A stretch of 64,000 bases of DNA from Clostridia bacterium (GCA_017543905.1 JAFYFC010000029.1:1-64000); one strand, 5' to 3'; positions 27,114-36,542 are shown, numbered from the stretch's first letter. The notes: a model not told the origin generated them from the letters alone. Program-made: numbers and translations.

Positions 27114-29972
27114 ATGGCTAAATCGGTTTCCCGCACAGGCGCGCGCAGACCCGCGCGGACGGTGTCCGCAAAAAGCGCGCGCGGCGGATCAGGAATAAGA
27201 AAAACAAACGCGCGCAGGAGCACGGCAAAGGCGGCCGCCGTGCGCAGAGGCGCGCCTGCGAAACGCGCGCCGCGCGGCGCAAAAGCTCAGAAGGGCGGAA
27301 ATCCCAACGACGCGCGCGGGCTGCTGCTGCTGTTTTTGAGCGTAGTGGTGCTTATACTGCATTTCAGCGGAAGCCCGAACACGGTGCTGGCATGGCTGCA
27401 CGATTTCGCCTCCGGGCTGATGGGCAGCCTCAGTATCCTCCTGCCGCTTATTCTGATATGGCTGTCCGTACGCGCGTTTCGCGCGTCCAGGCGCGGCGAG
27501 GAAGACGCGATGTGGGCGTTTTTGCCGATAGTTATCGGCTTCAGCGTGTTTACGGCGGTACAGGGCTTTCATGTGGACAATATCGTCGCAGGGCTCGGTA
27601 TCAAAAAAAGCTACGCGAATTTCCTTACCCATGCGTACGACGCGCAGGCCGGCGGCGGACTTATAGGGTCGCTGGCCGCATACCCGCTCACGCGCCTTAT
27701 TACCCGCTGGGGCACGCTTATAGTGTGCCTTGCGCTGGGTGCGTTCGCTCTGCACAAATCCGGGCTTATATCCCTTAACACGATTGGCGGCTTCATAGGC
27801 AAAAACGGGCACAGTCTGGGCGTCAGGATGAAGGAGCTTACCGGAAATCTCGAAAAAAAGGTTTCCGGCAAGGTAAAAGAGCTCTCCGCAGAAAGACGCA
27901 GATCGCGTGAAGAGCTGTTCGACGACGAGATATATCACGGCAGCGTCAAAGCCCCCGTGAAGCCGCACGACCTTTCAAAAGACAAAAGCAAGTCTAAAGT
28001 AACCAAGCTTGCAGGCATCGGCGACGTATTCGACGTGCCGGAGATCACGCGCGCGCCTTCGTCCCGCAAAAAAACCGTCTCCTTCGACGTCGAAGGCGAT
28101 TATACGCCGTATACGCCTAAAAGCGACATAACACGCGAAATAGAACGCGAGGACCCCTCCGCACGCAACGACCGCTTCATCAAGTCAGCCCTCAGCGACC
28201 ATTCGCGCAAGCCCAAGCCGAAGCTGACATTCAATTATACGCCGGAGTCTCCCGCGTCCGAGGCAGCGGCAGAGCCTGAATCGAAGCGCGCAGCAGCACC
28301 GGAGGCGAGCGCTCCCCTGCCCAGGCAGCCTCAAAAGCCGAAGCCCTCGTTCTTCGAGGAGGAGGTCACGCCCGCCGTGCGGCAGAATACCGAGCAGGGC
28401 AAGCCTTCCGAAACGACCTACGTAAAGCCCGTAATCGAGAAGAAGCCTGAACCTAAGCCAGCAGTTAATAGCGAGCCAGAGCGCGCTCCGGTTAAAAAGA
28501 CGGAGCCCGCGCGCGCCTACAATTACCCGCCGATGGATCTGATGGAAGCAGGTGACGGCACGCATTCCTCTTACAGCACCGAGGCTGTCGACCGCGAGCG
28601 CGCGGAGGTACTCGTGCGGACGCTGCAGAGCTTCTCCATACCTGTAAAGCTAACGGGCGTATCGCACGGCCCCGCGGTCACGCGCTTTGAAATACTGCCC
28701 GCCGCGGGTATAAAGGTCAGCCGCATAAGCTCTTACGCGGACGACATAGCGATGGCACTTTCCGCGGTATCAGTGCGCATAGAAGCCCCGATACCGGGCA
28801 AGAACGCGGTCGGCGTAGAGGTCCCGAATAAAAGCACGGAGATCGTGCGATTAAGAGACGTGCTCGAATGCAGCGAAGCGCGTAAAAGCAGCAAACGCCT
28901 GCTGGTTGGTCTGGGCAAGGACAACAGCGGAAAGTATATCGTGGCGGATCTTGCCTCGATGCCGCACGTGCTTATCGCGGGTCAGACCGGCTCAGGCAAG
29001 AGCGTATGCATAAACGCGATCATAATATCCATTCTTTACCGCGCCACGCCAGATCAGGTCAAGATGATACTCATCGATCCCAAGATGGTGGAGCTGAACG
29101 CCTACAGCACTATCCCCCATCTGCTCGTGCCTGTGGTGACCGATCCCAAGAAGGCCGCCGGCGCGCTCGAATGGGCGGTAAGCGAAATGACCCGCCGCTA
29201 TAAGCTATTCGCCGAAAAGGGCGCGAAGAACATAGAGTCGTACAATTCGCATCTCGAGCCGGACGAAGAGAAGATGCCGCAGATCGTTATAATAATAGAC
29301 GAGCTCGCGGATCTCATGATGACCTCGCCCAGAGACGTCGAGGACGCGATAAACCGTCTTGCGCAGCTCGCGCGTGCGGCAGGCATGCATCTCGTTATCG
29401 CCACGCAGCGGCCTTCCGTAGACGTCGTGACGGGCCTGATAAAGGCCAACATACCCACGCGCATCGCCTTTACCGTGGCGAGCGGCGTCGATTCACGCAC
29501 GATACTCGACTCCTACGGCGCTGAAAAGCTGCTCGGACGCGGCGATATGCTGTATCTCCCCTCTGACCGCAACAAGCCGATACGTCTGCAGGGCGCATGG
29601 GTAAGCGGCGACGAGGTGGACGCCGTGGTCGCGCACGTGGCCGGCGGAACGAGCGCCGAATTCGACGAGGACATGCTGAACCAGATAGAGAACGCGGCGC
29701 TCTCCGACGCGGAAAAAAAAGACAAGCGGGACGAGGAAGCCGCCTCCGACACCGACAATTTATTCGAGGAAGCGGTCAGGTGCGTGGTAGAGGCGGGACA
29801 GGCTTCGATAAGCATGCTGCAAAGAAAGCTGCGCGTGGGCTACGCGCGCGCCGGCCGGCTGATAGACGAAATGGCACAGCGCGGCTACGTAAGCAATTCC
29901 GAGGGCTCGAAGAGCCGCGAGGTGCTGCTGACGCGCGAGCAGCTTAATATGATTTTCTCAAAGGACGAATGA
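27114..29972 (+). CDS. ftsK: DNA translocase FtsK/SpoIIIE
   Basis: This 952-residue septal DNA pump moves chromosomes into daughter cells (or the forespore). A basic Arg/Ala-rich N-terminal tail of about 60 residues precedes four or five transmembrane helices (about 65-225). A long Pro/Lys/Glu-rich linker runs from about 270 to 480. The motor has Walker A GQTGSGKS at 623-630, Walker B IIIIDELADLM near 722-732, and ATQRPSVDVVTGLIKANIPTR-type sensor sequence. The C-terminal gamma winged helix (about 885-950) reads DNA polarity sequences. Full length. The basic N-tail is unusually long. A GGGAGG site supports the ATG. Confidence 0.95.
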   Translation: MAKSVSRTGARRPARTVSAKSARGGSGIRKTNARRSTAKAAAVRRGAPAKRAPRGAKAQKGGNPNDARGLLLLFLSVVVLILHFSGSPNTVLAWLHDFASGLMGSLSILLPLILIWLSVRAFRASRRGEEDAMWAFLPIVIGFSVFTAVQGFHVDNIVAGLGIKKSYANFLTHAYDAQAGGGLIGSLAAYPLTRLITRWGTLIVCLALGAFALHKSGLISLNTIGGFIGKNGHSLGVRMKELTGNLEKKVSGKVKELSAERRRSREELFDDEIYHGSVKAPVKPHDLSKDKSKSKVTKLAGIGDVFDVPEITRAPSSRKKTVSFDVEGDYTPYTPKSDITREIEREDPSARNDRFIKSALSDHSRKPKPKLTFNYTPESPASEAAAEPESKRAAAPEASAPLPRQPQKPKPSFFEEEVTPAVRQNTEQGKPSETTYVKPVIEKKPEPKPAVNSEPERAPVKKTEPARAYNYPPMDLMEAGDGTHSSYSTEAVDRERAEVLVRTLQSFSIPVKLTGVSHGPAVTRFEILPAAGIKVSRISSYADDIAMALSAVSVRIEAPIPGKNAVGVEVPNKSTEIVRLRDVLECSEARKSSKRLLVGLGKDNSGKYIVADLASMPHVLIAGQTGSGKSVCINAIIISILYRATPDQVKMILIDPKMVELNAYSTIPHLLVPVVTDPKKAAGALEWAVSEMTRRYKLFAEKGAKNIESYNSHLEPDEEKMPQIVIIIDELADLMMTSPRDVEDAINRLAQLARAAGMHLVIATQRPSVDVVTGLIKANIPTRIAFTVASGVDSRTILDSYGAEKLLGRGDMLYLPSDRNKPIRLQGAWVSGDEVDAVVAHVAGGTSAEFDEDMLNQIENAALSDAEKKDKRDEEAASDTDNLFEEAVRCVVEAGQASISMLQRKLRVGYARAGRLIDEMAQRGYVSNSEGSKSREVLLTREQLNMIFSKDE

Positions 29973-29973
29973 T

Positions 29974-31287
29974 ATGGCGCTGAAGGTCGGTATGGTTTCT
30001 TTAGGCTGCAGCAAAAACCAGGTGGACAGCGAGGTTATGCTGGGCATGCTCAGGGATTCGGGCTATGACGCGGTCTCTGACGCAACGCTTGCGGACGTGA
30101 TAATATTAAACACCTGCGGCTTTATCGAAAGCGCAAAGCAGGAGTCCATAGACGCGATACTCGAAGCAGCGCAGTACAAAACCGCCGGCACGCTTAAAAA
30201 GCTGCTGGTCACAGGCTGCCTCGCGCAGAGATACGCGCGCGAGCTTTACGAACAGATACCCGAAATAGACGGCATTATGGGCGTGAGCGAGTATTCGCGT
30301 CTGCCGGAGGTATTAAATAAAATGCTGTACGGCGCGCGCCCGATGTGCGTAGAGGGCGGAGAACGCTTTCTTAAGCAGAAGCGCATGCTCATTACGCCGC
30401 CGTACAGCGCTTACGTCAAGATTTCAGACGGCTGCGACAACCGCTGCACGTACTGCGCGATACCGCTGATACGCGGAGAATATATGTCGCGCCCGTACGA
30501 CGACATCATCGCCGAATGCAGGTCTCTCGCCACAGACGGTGTGAGCGAGCTTACGTTCATCGCGCAGGACACCTCGCGCTACGGCAGCGATTTTCCCGGC
30601 AGACCGCTTATGCTTAAGCAGCTGCTGCACGAGGCGAGCGAAATCGAGGGGATAAAATGGGTGCGCGTGCTGTACTGTTATCCCGACACGGTGAACGACG
30701 AATTGCTTAAAGAGATACGCGACAATCCCAAAATCTGCGCGTATCTCGATTTGCCGCTGCAGCACATAAACGACACGCTCTTAAAGCGCATGAACCGCCG
30801 CGGCACGAGCGCGCAGATAAAACGGCTCATACAGAAATGCCGCGAATACGGAATAGTTACCCGCACCACGATGATAGTCGGCTTCCCGGGCGAAACGGAC
30901 GCGCAGTTCGAAGAGCTGACGGAGTTTGTGAAGCAGGCGCGTTTCGACCGGCTGGGCGCGTTCGCCTATTCGCCGGAGGAAGGCACGCCCGCGGCCGACA
31001 TGCCGGATCAGATACCGGAGGAAATCAAACAAAAACGACTGGACGATCTCATGCTTACCCAGCAGCAGATTTCGCTTGAATTGAACCGCGAGCGTATTGG
31101 CACGGTGTGCGAGGTGCTCGTGGACGGGTGCGAGGACGGCTGCTTTACAGGCAGAAGCATGAGCGAGGCGCCCGAATCGGATGGGATAATTAAGCTTACG
31201 TCTGCGCGGAAGCTTACTTCCGGCGAATACGTACAGGTTAAAATAACAGACTGCGACGCGTATGATTTAATGGGGGTGGTATTATGA
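29974..31287 (+). CDS. rimO: Ribosomal protein S12 methylthiotransferase RimO
   Basis: This 437-residue radical-SAM enzyme adds a methylthio group to an Asp of ribosomal protein S12. The N-terminal UPF0004 domain has SLGCSKNQVDSE (Cys12) and two more Cys for the auxiliary cluster. The radical-SAM cluster is C154-x3-C158-x2-C161 in CDNRCTYC, and a C-terminal TRAM domain ends the protein. SLGCSKN and the QDTSRYG stretch separate RimO from MiaB. It starts one base after the ftsK stop and overlaps pgsA by four bases. Confidence 0.94.
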   Translation: MALKVGMVSLGCSKNQVDSEVMLGMLRDSGYDAVSDATLADVIILNTCGFIESAKQESIDAILEAAQYKTAGTLKKLLVTGCLAQRYARELYEQIPEIDGIMGVSEYSRLPEVLNKMLYGARPMCVEGGERFLKQKRMLITPPYSAYVKISDGCDNRCTYCAIPLIRGEYMSRPYDDIIAECRSLATDGVSELTFIAQDTSRYGSDFPGRPLMLKQLLHEASEIEGIKWVRVLYCYPDTVNDELLKEIRDNPKICAYLDLPLQHINDTLLKRMNRRGTSAQIKRLIQKCREYGIVTRTTMIVGFPGETDAQFEELTEFVKQARFDRLGAFAYSPEEGTPAADMPDQIPEEIKQKRLDDLMLTQQQISLELNRERIGTVCEVLVDGCEDGCFTGRSMSEAPESDGIIKLTSARKLTSGEYVQVKITDCDAYDLMGVVL

Positions 31288-31880
31288 AACGCAGGATGAA
31301 TCTGCCCAACAAGCTCACGATGCTCAGGATAATACTGGTGCCTGTGTTTGTGTATTTTGCCAAGAACACGCGCTCCTCCGCCTATCAGTGGACAGCGCTG
31401 GCTATATTCATTATCGCCTCCGTTACCGACATGCTGGACGGCAGAATCGCACGCGCGCAGCATCTGGTAACGGATTTCGGCAAATTCATGGACCCCATCG
31501 CCGATAAAATGCTGGTTATGAGCGCACTGGTGCTGCTGGTCGAACGCGCGGGAGACCCGGACAACCTCGGCAGCTACATGCCCGCATGGGTGTGCATAAT
31601 AATGCTGGGACGCGAATTTATCGTAAGCGGCTTCCGGCTGGTAGCGATGACCAAGGGCAAGGTTATAGCGGCAGGCATCTGGGGCAAGCTCAAGACTGTG
31701 TCTCAGATGCTGTACATACCCATGGCGCTTCTCATAATTCCCGTATATCATCTCGATCTCGACATGCACAAATACTGGCGCATGTTCACTCAGGCGCTTA
31801 TGTACATATCCCTCGCGCTCACAATATGGTCGGGCTTCAAGTACCTGTGGGACAACCGCGAGCTTATAACCGACATGTGA
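31284..31880 (+). CDS. pgsA: CDP-diacylglycerol-glycerol-3-phosphate 3-phosphatidyltransferase
   Basis: This 198-residue membrane enzyme makes phosphatidylglycerol phosphate. The CDP-alcohol phosphatidyltransferase motif D-x2-D-G-x2-A-R-x8-G-x3-D-x3-D is complete in DMLDGRIARAQ ... FGKFMDPIAD. It has about five membrane helices. It opens with NLPNKLTMLRIILVP, as usual for PgsA. It overlaps rimO by four bases, and cinA follows after 19 bases. Confidence 0.94.
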   Translation: MKRRMNLPNKLTMLRIILVPVFVYFAKNTRSSAYQWTALAIFIIASVTDMLDGRIARAQHLVTDFGKFMDPIADKMLVMSALVLLVERAGDPDNLGSYMPAWVCIIMLGREFIVSGFRLVAMTKGKVIAAGIWGKLKTVSQMLYIPMALLIIPVYHLDLDMHKYWRMFTQALMYISLALTIWSGFKYLWDNRELITDM

Positions 31881-31899
31881 AAAGGCTTTAATACTCAGC

Positions 31900-32391
31900 A
31901 TGGCTGACACAGCTGTAAACGGCATCGCGGCAGAGGCGGTGCGGCTGCTTTTGCAGAAGCGTCTGCGCGTGAGCTTCGCGGAAAGCTGCACGGGCGGGCT
32001 GCTCTCCGGCGCGCTCGTAGGCGTTCCCGGCGCCTCCGGCGTGTACGACATGGGCTTCGTTACCTATTCAAACGCCTCCAAGGCGAAGCTGCTGGGCGTA
32101 AGCGAACAGACGCTGCGCGAAAACGGCGCGGTGAGCTCCGAATGTGCGTGCGAGATGGCGCTGGCCGCGCTGCGCGCAAGCGGTGCGGACATAGCCGTTT
32201 CAGTCACAGGCATAGCAGGTCCTGACGGCGGCACGCCTGAAAAGCCGGTCGGTCTCGTGTATATAGCTCTGGCAAGCAAAAGCGGGGCGCGCGCGTATAA
32301 AAACAATTTCACCGGCAGCCGCGCCGAAATACGCGCTCAGAGCGTATGTAGAGCACTCGAGCTGCTCGTAGAAGCGCTTATTGTCATGTGA
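31900..32391 (+). CDS. CinA C-terminal-domain protein, nicotinamide-nucleotide amidohydrolase (PncC type)
   Basis: This 163-residue single-domain protein is the C-terminal half of CinA only. It has SFAESCTGGLLSG (catalytic Ser region), TYSNASKAKLLGV, and VTGIAGPDGGTPEKPVG, all diagnostic of the family. It deamidates NMN to recycle pyridine nucleotides. The N-terminal molybdopterin-like domain of full CinA (about 410 residues) is absent. The ribosome site is weak (AAAGG well upstream of the ATG). It is last in the ftsK operon. Confidence 0.9.
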   Translation: MADTAVNGIAAEAVRLLLQKRLRVSFAESCTGGLLSGALVGVPGASGVYDMGFVTYSNASKAKLLGVSEQTLRENGAVSSECACEMALAALRASGADIAVSVTGIAGPDGGTPEKPVGLVYIALASKSGARAYKNNFTGSRAEIRAQSVCRALELLVEALIVM

Positions 32392-32529
32392 TGTCGGGAG
32401 AATATACTTAATGCCCACGTCTTGAGACGCGCGTCGCCCGGCGCAGCTTGCGGTCTTGGCGCGGTGCTTTTGTTAACTGCGTCAGCCGTCTCGTTGGCGG
32501 CGCATGGCGAACCGTAACTGGAGGCTTAT

Positions 32530-33408
32530 ATGATCATCAAACAAATCGACGTCAAAAGCGTCATGACGAAATCAAATCTTCCGGTATCGGATTTTTCCGT
32601 AAATCCGTATGTGGGCTGTTCCCATGCCTGCAAATACTGTTACGCATCCTTCATGAAGCGCTTCACCGATCATCCTGAGCCGTGGGGCGAGTTTGTGGAC
32701 GTCAAATACTGGCCCGAGATCGAAAAGCCGGAAAAGTATGCCGGAAAGGAAGCCTTTCTTGGCTCGGTGACCGACTGCTATCAGCCCTGCGAGGCTAAGT
32801 ACAAACGCACGCGCGCTCTGCTTGAGCAGCTTCAGGGCAGCGGGATAAGAATCAGCATCGCCACGAAATCCGATCTCGTCCTGCGGGATATCGACCTGAT
32901 TAAAACATTCCCCAACGCCCGCGTCTCATGGTCTGTCAATACGCTGGACGAGGCTTTCCGAATAGAGATGGACAGGGGCGTGAGCATTAAGCGGCGGCTC
33001 GCGGCGATGAAGCAGTTTTATGACGTGGGGATTCAGACCACCTGTTTCATTTCCCCTATCTTCCCCGGCATCACCGATCCCATCGAGATCATCGAGGCGG
33101 CGAAAAAGCAGTGCAATCTTGTATGGCTGGAAAACCTGAATCTGCGCGGCGATTACGGCGCACGGATCACCGAGTGGATACACGAAAAGCATCCGGAGCT
33201 GGACGGTTTGTATCATGAAATCTACAGCAAAAAGAGCCGCGCCTACTGGACAGCGCTGGATCAGAGGATGCGGGAATACACCGAAACAGAGAATATGCCC
33301 TATCTGCGGGACGATGACCGGCACCGTTCCTCGTTCGGAGCGCCGCCGGTGGTAGTGAATTACTTTTATCACGAGGAAGTTAAGAAGTCGGCAAAGAAAG
33401 ACAAATAA
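32530..33408 (+). CDS. Radical SAM protein, resembling 'radical SAM mobile pair protein B'
   Basis: This 292-residue radical-SAM enzyme has the cluster motif C30-x3-C34-x2-C37 in GCSHACKYC. Its opening (KQIDVKSVMTKSNLPVSDF) and the FMKRF-x-x-H-x-E/P-EPWG segment resemble the protein I know as radical SAM mobile pair protein B, related to the spore-photoproduct-lyase group. Its reaction is unknown. The usual partner A is not adjacent. It has a clear GGAGG site and sits in a patch that is A+T-richer than its flanks, which hints at transfer. Confidence 0.72.
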   Translation: MIIKQIDVKSVMTKSNLPVSDFSVNPYVGCSHACKYCYASFMKRFTDHPEPWGEFVDVKYWPEIEKPEKYAGKEAFLGSVTDCYQPCEAKYKRTRALLEQLQGSGIRISIATKSDLVLRDIDLIKTFPNARVSWSVNTLDEAFRIEMDRGVSIKRRLAAMKQFYDVGIQTTCFISPIFPGITDPIEIIEAAKKQCNLVWLENLNLRGDYGARITEWIHEKHPELDGLYHEIYSKKSRAYWTALDQRMREYTETENMPYLRDDDRHRSSFGAPPVVVNYFYHEEVKKSAKKDK

Positions 33409-33468
33409 ACGAACCGCAGCACCCGCGCTGCCGACATTTGCGGCGGTTTCTGATATTCAGATAACGAC

Positions 33469-34104
33469 ATGAGACCGATGCGAGTAACAGAGATTGTAAA
33501 ATCGGCAAGGAAACAAATAGAAAAGGCACATCCCTTTATTCCCGCTGTAAGCACAGGCTGGAATCTGGTCTATGCTGCTTTTCATTTCATACTCTCATAT
33601 ATCTATTCCTCCTGGTGGTTTCTCACACTCGGCTTTCATCATGACGTCCATGGCTTGATGCGCTTGCTTGTTTTGAAAAACGGAGATAGGAAACCGTCCG
33701 TAACGTCGTTATGGATCGGAATTGCATTTATCATACTGGCAAACGTCGTGGCGGGCATGATTTCACTGTCGATACGAGAACAAATCAATCCTGTAAGAAA
33801 CAGAATCGTCATGATAGCCGTTGCCGCTTATACGTTTTCACTGTTTGTACTTGCGATCCGAAACATGATAATCGCCAGACGGAAGCCTGAGTTTACTTTG
33901 ATTGCACTGCGAAATATTTCTTTGTCTGCTGCAACAGGTTCAATGCTTTCGCTTGAGAGAGCCATGCTCGGAACCTTCGGAGACCCTGAAAACGCAAAGA
34001 CTACCCTACTGGAAGGCTGGACGGGAGCGGGTACGTTCGTGCTGCTTCTTTGTATGGGCGTGGGCATGATGCTGTATGCCCGGAAACTTAAGAAGCAAGG
34101 ATAG
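33469..34104 (+). CDS. Integral membrane protein of unknown function
   Basis: I do not recognise the family. The 211-residue protein has about five hydrophobic helices (near 25-48, 80-105, 112-135, 145-165 and 182-203), a basic N-terminus, and a GDPENAKTTLLEGWTG segment between the last two. No catalytic motif is visible. No good ribosome site precedes the ATG at 33469; another Met lies three codons later. It is 60 bases after the radical SAM gene, shares its lower G+C, and may belong to the same transferred segment. Confidence 0.6.
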   Translation: MRPMRVTEIVKSARKQIEKAHPFIPAVSTGWNLVYAAFHFILSYIYSSWWFLTLGFHHDVHGLMRLLVLKNGDRKPSVTSLWIGIAFIILANVVAGMISLSIREQINPVRNRIVMIAVAAYTFSLFVLAIRNMIIARRKPEFTLIALRNISLSAATGSMLSLERAMLGTFGDPENAKTTLLEGWTGAGTFVLLLCMGVGMMLYARKLKKQG

Positions 34105-34219
34105 ACTCATTCAGCTTCAAATTTGTAGAAACCATAACGTCGCTCACGCTGACGAAGCAAAATCGCTTAGGCAGCACAGGCTTTTCAGGCTCGGCCAATG
34201 CTATGGGTTCAAAACGTCG
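34088..34219 (-). pseudogene. Possible gene remnant in the low-G+C island
   Basis: On the minus strand an open stretch of about 44 codons, without a start codon, reads like protein (for example FEPIALAEPEKPVLPKR) and ends at a TAA inside the membrane-protein 3' end. I cannot name it. The rest of 34220-34381 holds only a terminator hairpin. Confidence 0.25.
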
Positions 34220-34282
34220 CTCCTTTTGTCTAAATGCATGCTGAGCCTGTGTCGTGCACGGCATTTCCCCGGAAAATATGGA

Positions 34283-34319
34283 AAAGGACAGATAAAGCTC
34301 AAGCTCTCTATCTGTCCTT
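34283..34319 (-). terminator. Terminator after thrS
   Basis: The stem AAGGACAGATA with TATCTGTCCTT (34284-34294 and 34309-34319) encloses a 14-base loop and is followed on the minus strand by TTTT. It is about 60 bases past the thrS stop. Confidence 0.6.
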
Positions 34320-34381
34320 GGTTTTACCGTGCCTTATGCGGCTGTCTTTTCAGGCGTTCACTTGTTTGCCGCGATCGGTTT

Positions 34382-36166
34382 TTACTTTCTCTCTTTTATC
34401 TTGTTTATGAGCATATCCGCAAATTCCGAAACTCCGCAGACGGTCGTCTGATCGGTCTCGCGGTCGCGCACAGAGATATTGCCCTCTTCCGTTTCTTTTT
34501 CGCCGATGATTATCATGTAGGGCACCTTGTCCTCCTGACGGGCATAGCGGATCTTGTAGCCGATCTTCTCGTTGCGGTCGTCGAGCTCGACGCGCAGACG
34601 CAGTTTTCTGAGCTGTCTGTAGACCTCCGTCGCATAGTCCATGCTCTTGTCGGAGACGGGCAGTATCTTCGCCTGCACAGGCGCGAGCCATACGGGGAAA
34701 ATGCCCTTGGTCTCCTCGATCAGATACGCCATGAAGCGATCCAGCGAGCCGAGAATCGCGCGGTGCAGCACGACCGGCGTCTTCTCTGTGCCGTCACGGT
34801 CGGTATACTTGAGGTCGAACTTGGCGGGCAGGCAGAAGTCGAGCTGGCAGGTGGAAAGCGTGTATTCCGCGCCGACCGCGGGCTGCACGTTCACGTCCAG
34901 CTTGGGGCCGTAGAACGCGGCCTCGCCGATTTCCTCGGTATAGTGAATGCCGAGCTCGTTCAGGACCTCCCTCAGCGCGTTCTCCGCCTTGTCCCACATT
35001 TCGTCGTCCTGATGATACTTGACCTTGTCGTCAGGGTCGCGCAGCGACAGCACGCAGCGGTAATCGGTGATGTTGAAGTCCTTATACGTGCTGAATATGA
35101 GATCAACGACGGAGCTGAACTCGTCCTTGATCTGATCCGGCGTTACGAACAGATGCGCGTCGTTCTGGCAGAAATGCCGGCCGCGCTCTATGCCCTTGAG
35201 CACTCCGCTGGGCTCGTAACGGAAATCGTGCGCGATCTCGCCTATGCGTATGGGCAGATCGCGGTAGGAGTGCTTGCGGTTGGCGTACACCATCATGTGG
35301 TGCGGGCAGTTCATAGGCCTTAACACGTAGCCCTCGCCCTCGACCTCCATTATCGGGAACATGTTTTCTTTGTAATGCTCCAGATGGCCGCTGGTCTTGT
35401 ACAGGTTTACGGAGCCCACGCAGGGAGACAGCACGTGCTGATAGCCCAGCATGACTTCCTTGTCGCGGATGTAGTTTTCAAGCTGCTGCCACAGCGTATA
35501 GCCCTTGGGCAGGAATACGGGCAGGCCCTTGCCGATCAGGTCGTTGGTCATGAACAGCTGCATGTCCTTGCCGATGCGGCGGTGGTCGCGCGCGCGCGCC
35601 TCCTCCACCTGCTTCTCGTATTCCTTAAGCTCGTCCTGATTGCGGAAGGCTACGCCGTTCACGCGGGTGAGCATTTTGTTTTTCTGGTCGTTTTTCCAGT
35701 AAGCGCCGCTCAGCGCGGTCAGCTTGAACGCCTTAAGCGCCTTGGTATAGGTGATATGCGGGCCCACGCACATGTCGATATAGTCGCCCTGCTGATAGAA
35801 GGTTAGCGTGGCGTCGTCGGGCAGGTCGGCTATGTGCTCCACCTTGTATATCTCGCCGCGGCTCTCCATCAGCTTTACCGCCTCGTCGCGGGAAAGCGGG
35901 TACACCTTGAAGGGCAGGTTTTCCTTGACTATCGCCTGCATTTCCTTTTCGATAGCGGGCAGATCCTCGTCCGAAAGCTTGACGTTGCCCAGATCGATGT
36001 CGTAATGGAAGCCCTTCTCGGTTGCGGGGCCGTAAGCGAAATGCGCCTGCGGATACAGGCGTTTTATCGCCTGAGCCATGATGTGCGCGGCAGAGTGACG
36101 CAGTACCTCAAGCTCCAGCTCCTGCGGGCATTCGGCTGCGTGTCCGTCGTTGTACAGGATTTTCAT
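34382..36166 (-). CDS. thrS: Threonyl-tRNA synthetase lacking the TGS domain
   Basis: This 594-residue class II synthetase charges tRNA-Thr. The N-terminal editing domain has HSAAH at residues 24-28. The catalytic core has motif 2 around FRYEPSGVLKGIERGRHFCQND, motif 3 near LHRAILGSLDRFMAY, and NCPHHMM with a zinc-binding Cys. The C-terminal anticodon-binding domain follows. The usual N-terminal TGS domain (about 60 residues) is missing: the protein starts almost at the editing domain, and the AAGGAGG site fixes the ATG at 36166. The frame is open further upstream but that stretch is the T-box leader. Expression is controlled by the Thr T-box. Confidence 0.95.
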   Translation of the reverse strand: MKILYNDGHAAECPQELELEVLRHSAAHIMAQAIKRLYPQAHFAYGPATEKGFHYDIDLGNVKLSDEDLPAIEKEMQAIVKENLPFKVYPLSRDEAVKLMESRGEIYKVEHIADLPDDATLTFYQQGDYIDMCVGPHITYTKALKAFKLTALSGAYWKNDQKNKMLTRVNGVAFRNQDELKEYEKQVEEARARDHRRIGKDMQLFMTNDLIGKGLPVFLPKGYTLWQQLENYIRDKEVMLGYQHVLSPCVGSVNLYKTSGHLEHYKENMFPIMEVEGEGYVLRPMNCPHHMMVYANRKHSYRDLPIRIGEIAHDFRYEPSGVLKGIERGRHFCQNDAHLFVTPDQIKDEFSSVVDLIFSTYKDFNITDYRCVLSLRDPDDKVKYHQDDEMWDKAENALREVLNELGIHYTEEIGEAAFYGPKLDVNVQPAVGAEYTLSTCQLDFCLPAKFDLKYTDRDGTEKTPVVLHRAILGSLDRFMAYLIEETKGIFPVWLAPVQAKILPVSDKSMDYATEVYRQLRKLRLRVELDDRNEKIGYKIRYARQEDKVPYMIIIGEKETEEGNISVRDRETDQTTVCGVSEFADMLINKIKERK

Positions 36167-36199
36167 AACAATTCCTCCTTGCTTTGCCGGGAGAGCAAA

Positions 36200-36436
36200 C
36201 AAAAAGCTCATCCCATCATCGATATGAAGGGACGAGCGTTGATCATTCATCGCCCGCGGTTCCACCCTTATTGCCCGTGCCCCGGCACAGGCCGCTTGAA
36301 ATTCGCGCTTTTACGGGAGCGCTGCCCGTGCACGGTCGGGAGGCGGTATCGGCTTTGGAGCCCTGCGCGCTCGCACCCACCGCGCGCTCTCTGAAAAGGC
36401 CCTTAAAGGGACGTGTTCTCCGTCATTCCGAAATCA
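36200..36436 (-). promoter_or_regulatory. T-box leader of thrS, specifier ACC (Thr)
   Basis: On the minus strand, stem I has the AGAGAG bulge and a GCGCGC-paired distal hairpin with loop GTGGGTGCGA. The specifier ACC is at 36345-36347, preceded by GAT. The T-box AGGGTGGAACCGCG is at about 36255-36268; its TGGA matches a tRNA ending TCCA, as tRNA-Thr does. The terminator stem is 36206-36214 with 36229-36237 (arms GCTCGTCCC/GGGATGAGC), followed by a T run. It lets thrS be expressed when tRNA-Thr is uncharged. Confidence 0.92.
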
Positions 36437-36441
36437 CGCGT

Positions 36442-36470
36442 ATTATATGCCTTCGCAGGTTAAAATTCAA
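36442..36470 (-). promoter_or_regulatory. Promoter of the thrS T-box transcript
   Basis: On the minus strand the -35 is TTGAAT (36465-36470) and the -10 is TATAAT (36442-36447), spacer 17. It starts transcription just before T-box stem I. Confidence 0.75.
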
Positions 36471-36542
36471 GTCACAAAAGCGCGGTCAAAGGGGAAAATA
36501 ATGAGAAACGACGCGTTTACACGCAAATAATATTTCTGCGTA

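Noticed and set aside
32392..32529. Possible protein A remnant before the radical SAM gene
   Set aside because: The stretch has an open frame but no radical-SAM Cys motif or recognisable similarity to protein A.
36167..36265. N-terminal extension of ThrRS
   Set aside because: It overlaps the T-box terminator and antiterminator and has no TGS motif; AAGGAGG supports 36166.
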